From Saprospirales bacterium (GTDB lineage: Bacteria; Bacteroidota; Bacteroidia; Chitinophagales; Saprospiraceae), in NCBI GenBank assembly GCA_007695145.1, contig REEI01000086.1, positions 1 to 56,088 on the forward strand: a stretch of DNA of 56,088 bases. Direction: 5' to 3'. Positions within the stretch are counted from its first letter, which is position 1; each line of letters opens with the position of its first letter. A program made the translations under genes and the position numbers. The notes under the pieces were generated by a model, which saw nothing but the letters and a program-made list of their open reading frames with translations, searched no databases and was not told where the DNA came from. Shown one piece after another: positions 54,701 through 56,088 of this stretch.

Positions 54701-56088
54701 AACTCATGTCGTAACATACACTGCTAATGATGGATGTGATAATATTACTACTTGTTCATTTGAACTGACTGTAGTCGATAATGTAGCGCCTGTGGCTATA
54801 TGTGATATTGACACACGAGTTTCTCTTGGAAGTGATGGCAATGCTCTTGTTCACTGGACTGCCTTTGACGATGGTTCTTATGACAATTGTGGAATCGCTG
54901 AAATAGGTCTACAAAGAGACATATCTAACCCAGGTGGTAGAGCTGGATGTGGCAATTCTCCCGGAGCTAACGTTTGGGTCCCTCAATTGAACTTCTGTTG
55001 CGATGACCTGAATAGAAGCCCGATTTTGGTTAATGTTAGAGTTGTTGACGTAAATGGCAATACCAATGTTTGCCAGGTCGAAGTATATGTTGAAGACCGT
55101 TTAGCTCCTGTGGTTTCGTGTCCTGATCCAATTGAAGTAGATCTTAACTGTTTGTATAACTTTGGTGAAATTGCCTGGGGAGAAGCCATTGGTAATGATA
55201 ATGCCGCTAACGTATCAGGTGATGCTTTGAATAATATTGCTTTGTTTGGAGAGCAGTTTGGTAGAATTGCCAGAACTCAGAATCCTTTCAATGAAGTCTT
55301 CAGAAGTTTTGAAATCAATCCTACTGGCAATCCTAACAGTTCGCAGCGAATCCAAATCAACGATGGTTACGCAATTGATAACTGTCCTACTTCTGGTGAT
55401 GGTCTGAGAGTATTTGAAACTTATAGAATTACTGTAGATCCGATGTGTGGCAATGTAGGTACCAGTGTATCTCAATTGAACCCATTCAAAGGTAATCTCG
55501 CAATTGAGCGTAATTTCTATGTAGTCGATGGACAGGGTAATGGCAATGCCGCTCCTAATGCTGGATTTGGCAACCCCAATACTGCTACTTGTACTCAGCG
55601 AATTTATGTTACAAATAGCAATCCTTTCCAGGGTCTTACTCGTATGCAGTGGGAAAACAATGCTCTTGGTCAGGCTAATATAATCAGAACTATTGCTGAG
55701 TGTGGTGGTGATGACCCAGATCTTCATGAAGTTGGTGAAATTGATAAGGCCAGAATCCTTAACTACATCAACAATAGAGCAGATGCTGCTTGTGCTAACA
55801 TTTTGGTTGGATATACCGATATGGAATTCCAAATTGTAAATGACGCATGTTTCAAAGTGTTGAGACAGTGGAAAGTGATTGACTGGTGCCAGCACGACCC
55901 CAATTCCGGTACAGGTGAGTGGACCTACATTCAGCAGATTAAAGTAATGGATACTGCAGGCCCCGAATGTGACGGTTGTGGTGAAAGAGACTTTGAGATC
56001 ACTAATGGTGTTGATTGTGCTGGATTTGTTGATTTTGAAGTTGAATTCTTTGACGGATGTACTCCTGACGAGCAGCTTCAGATCAGAT
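51705..56088 (+). CDS. Giant secreted GEVED/HYR/P-domain surface protein, 3' end outside the window
   Basis: At least 1,461 codons from ATG 51705 (MKKIYSIKSFF), open to the window edge. Signal peptide FFILVLAVAFTLAPGKSSLFAQ. Domains in order: GEVED-like about 30-180 (GETHDYTVVI); HYR about 185-265; a second HYR (APVLNCPSDILI) interrupted by an insert of about 170 residues and resumed at NCFEVEDGAGNVGECC; a P/Homo B-like domain about 660-785 (WLSDISIRVTSPQGT, LAQGTWTVELE). Then come Cys-rich modules with R-x-W-x(3)-D-W-C (KILRTWTIIDWC, FKVLRQWKVIDWC). VAPVAICDIDTRVSLGSDGN, FDDGSYDNCG and DGCTPDEQL match the dockerin protein at 42534. Codons are strongly T-ending (GGT, GTT, ACT). A C-terminal sorting domain is expected beyond the window. 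Confidence 0.85.
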   Translation, partial: MKKIYSIKSFFILVLAVAFTLAPGKSSLFAQYCIPNYGIGCTSGDQIQDVIMPDVGIEHLATGCSPAGYGDFTADPSLEGLLIPGETYTFTINNGPTWSQGIAIYIDFEGNQSFFDPGNLVATSPSALSHTGTFTVPIDATPGTTRMRILCQFVAIPGSPCPVGITFGETHDYTVVIAPAVDCSVVCPDDIVVNNSPGQCGANVTVPLPTLEGTECDDLDAPINNFNGSTNASGFYPVGETNVTFSIPGTSAQPCSFTVEVIDAEAPVLNCPSDILITLSPGECERIVDYTVTASDNCPFIQGGDPLVQTVQQPPPNGWDGIMINIENISPSPMVIDEMIFTGATIFSPPGPYTFQLYMKSGTYVGFEANAGAWTLVSEVVPNLPGFPGTAEAVLPLTTPFEIPAGEVAGVYVVVLGGAGGGARVMAELGAAPTSDGNLTINNPGNWISGSFGGVIFPGEQPRPEMTVSYSLGGGGDIIQTEGLPSGSIFSVGTITNCFEVEDGAGNVGECCFDVTVNPFPNPVSALACNNLVNVSLDQNCEALINADMILEGGPYACYDDYELVIETQGGVSVPNPITGDFIGQLLMVTVIDPVTGNSCWSNIFIEDKIKPTIECRDLVLECGEEIPNEPAPGVEGPQSIIFDGLNDEFNAGAGMGLLTYEFDFGYLPADATIQDVDVPMLVTSGTAWLSDISIRVTSPQGTTVNVLAGLGCAGGGWTLDAVFDDDGNPIVGCAVNVGGDPLQPFGGTLANFNGELAQGTWTVELEHIIFFENGFVNTAGLILEVDADPIDPSDNCGDVDVSFTEVVTPGTCSDDFATRIIRSWVVVDASGNSADCQQVITINRSDLEEFEFPGTVELDCADFPVGTVPGPDFTGGPSDLLCGDFVTAYTDIIIPDCGGARKILRTWTIIDWCTGDIFEGDQIIKIKDGDGPEFDLACEAPRSINTDVNSCQRLLYFVPVPEITDECSDVVSYTVSSTAGNVSLDNQGRWIIENLPVGTHVVTYTANDGCDNITTCSFELTVVDNVAPVAICDIDTRVSLGSDGNALVHWTAFDDGSYDNCGIAEIGLQRDISNPGGRAGCGNSPGANVWVPQLNFCCDDLNRSPILVNVRVVDVNGNTNVCQVEVYVEDRLAPVVSCPDPIEVDLNCLYNFGEIAWGEAIGNDNAANVSGDALNNIALFGEQFGRIARTQNPFNEVFRSFEINPTGNPNSSQRIQINDGYAIDNCPTSGDGLRVFETYRITVDPMCGNVGTSVSQLNPFKGNLAIERNFYVVDGQGNGNAAPNAGFGNPNTATCTQRIYVTNSNPFQGLTRMQWENNALGQANIIRTIAECGGDDPDLHEVGEIDKARILNYINNRADAACANILVGYTDMEFQIVNDACFKVLRQWKVIDWCQHDPNSGTGEWTYIQQIKVMDTAGPECDGCGERDFEITNGVDCAGFVDFEVEFFDGCTPDEQLQIR

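Noticed and set aside
52769-55895. Several long minus-strand open frames opposite the giant protein (up to 226 codons)
   Set aside because: The plus frame is continuous with signal peptide and domain matches; the minus frames have no start context or family features.
1-56088. CRISPR arrays, phage defence genes, transposases
   Set aside because: No regularly spaced repeats, Cas-like, nuclease-defence or transposase motifs were found on either strand.

Overview
The window looks like a chromosomal segment of a marine or free-living Bacteroidota, most likely class Saprospiria. The Bacteroidota call rests on several type IX secretion (T9SS) type A and type B C-terminal sorting domains, two PorP/SprF-family genes, an SprA-like outer-membrane barrel, SprB repeats, the near absence of Shine-Dalgarno sequences, and perfect copies of the Bacteroidota -7 promoter element TAnnTTTG upstream of many genes. 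The class-level call is inference from the giant HYR/dockerin/cohesin secreted proteins. I saw no rRNA, tRNA, CRISPR array, transposase or prophage.

Layout. 300-3226 (minus): 3-dehydroquinate synthase coupled to a small ABM-fold protein, and an uncharacterised conserved 472-aa protein. 3629-9151: a GLUG-repeat T9SS cargo protein, an M20 peptidase and UDP-glucose 4-epimerase. 9148-14888 (minus): a complete seven-gene mrpABCDEFG cation/proton antiporter operon. 15498-19649 (plus): PorP/SprF-like protein, a TPR/PD40/OmpA protein with a fused C-terminal DUF1573 domain, and PnuC. 20105-23321: an MMPL/RND exporter and a YebC-family regulator. 23620-27131 (minus): PASTA protein, T9SS cargo protein and rhodanese. 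28229-29551: a MATE transporter with a good promoter next to a TCAT tandem repeat. 29727-40758 (minus): an SprA-like barrel followed by two tandem paralogous secreted reprolysin-like metallopeptidases. 41131-41817: an orphan NarL-type response regulator.

The right end, 42534-56088, is the most interesting part. It is a surface-protein island: a dockerin-bearing T9SS protein; a protein with three cohesin-like domains, SprB repeats and a type B sorting domain; its adjacent PorP/SprF partner; two small secreted paralogues of no family I recognise; and the first 1,461 codons of a giant GEVED/HYR/P-domain protein that runs off the window. The dockerin protein is a compact relative of the giant one. 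The genes suggest a cell-surface assembly in which dockerin-cohesin-like contacts could hold T9SS-exported proteins together. That role is inference and has not been shown.

Starts were moved from the longest open frame where an internal ATG fits the family better (ABM protein, M20 peptidase, galE, mrpC, rhodanese, T9SS protein at 23933, response regulator). The RND exporter and the SprA-like barrel appear to use non-ATG starts.
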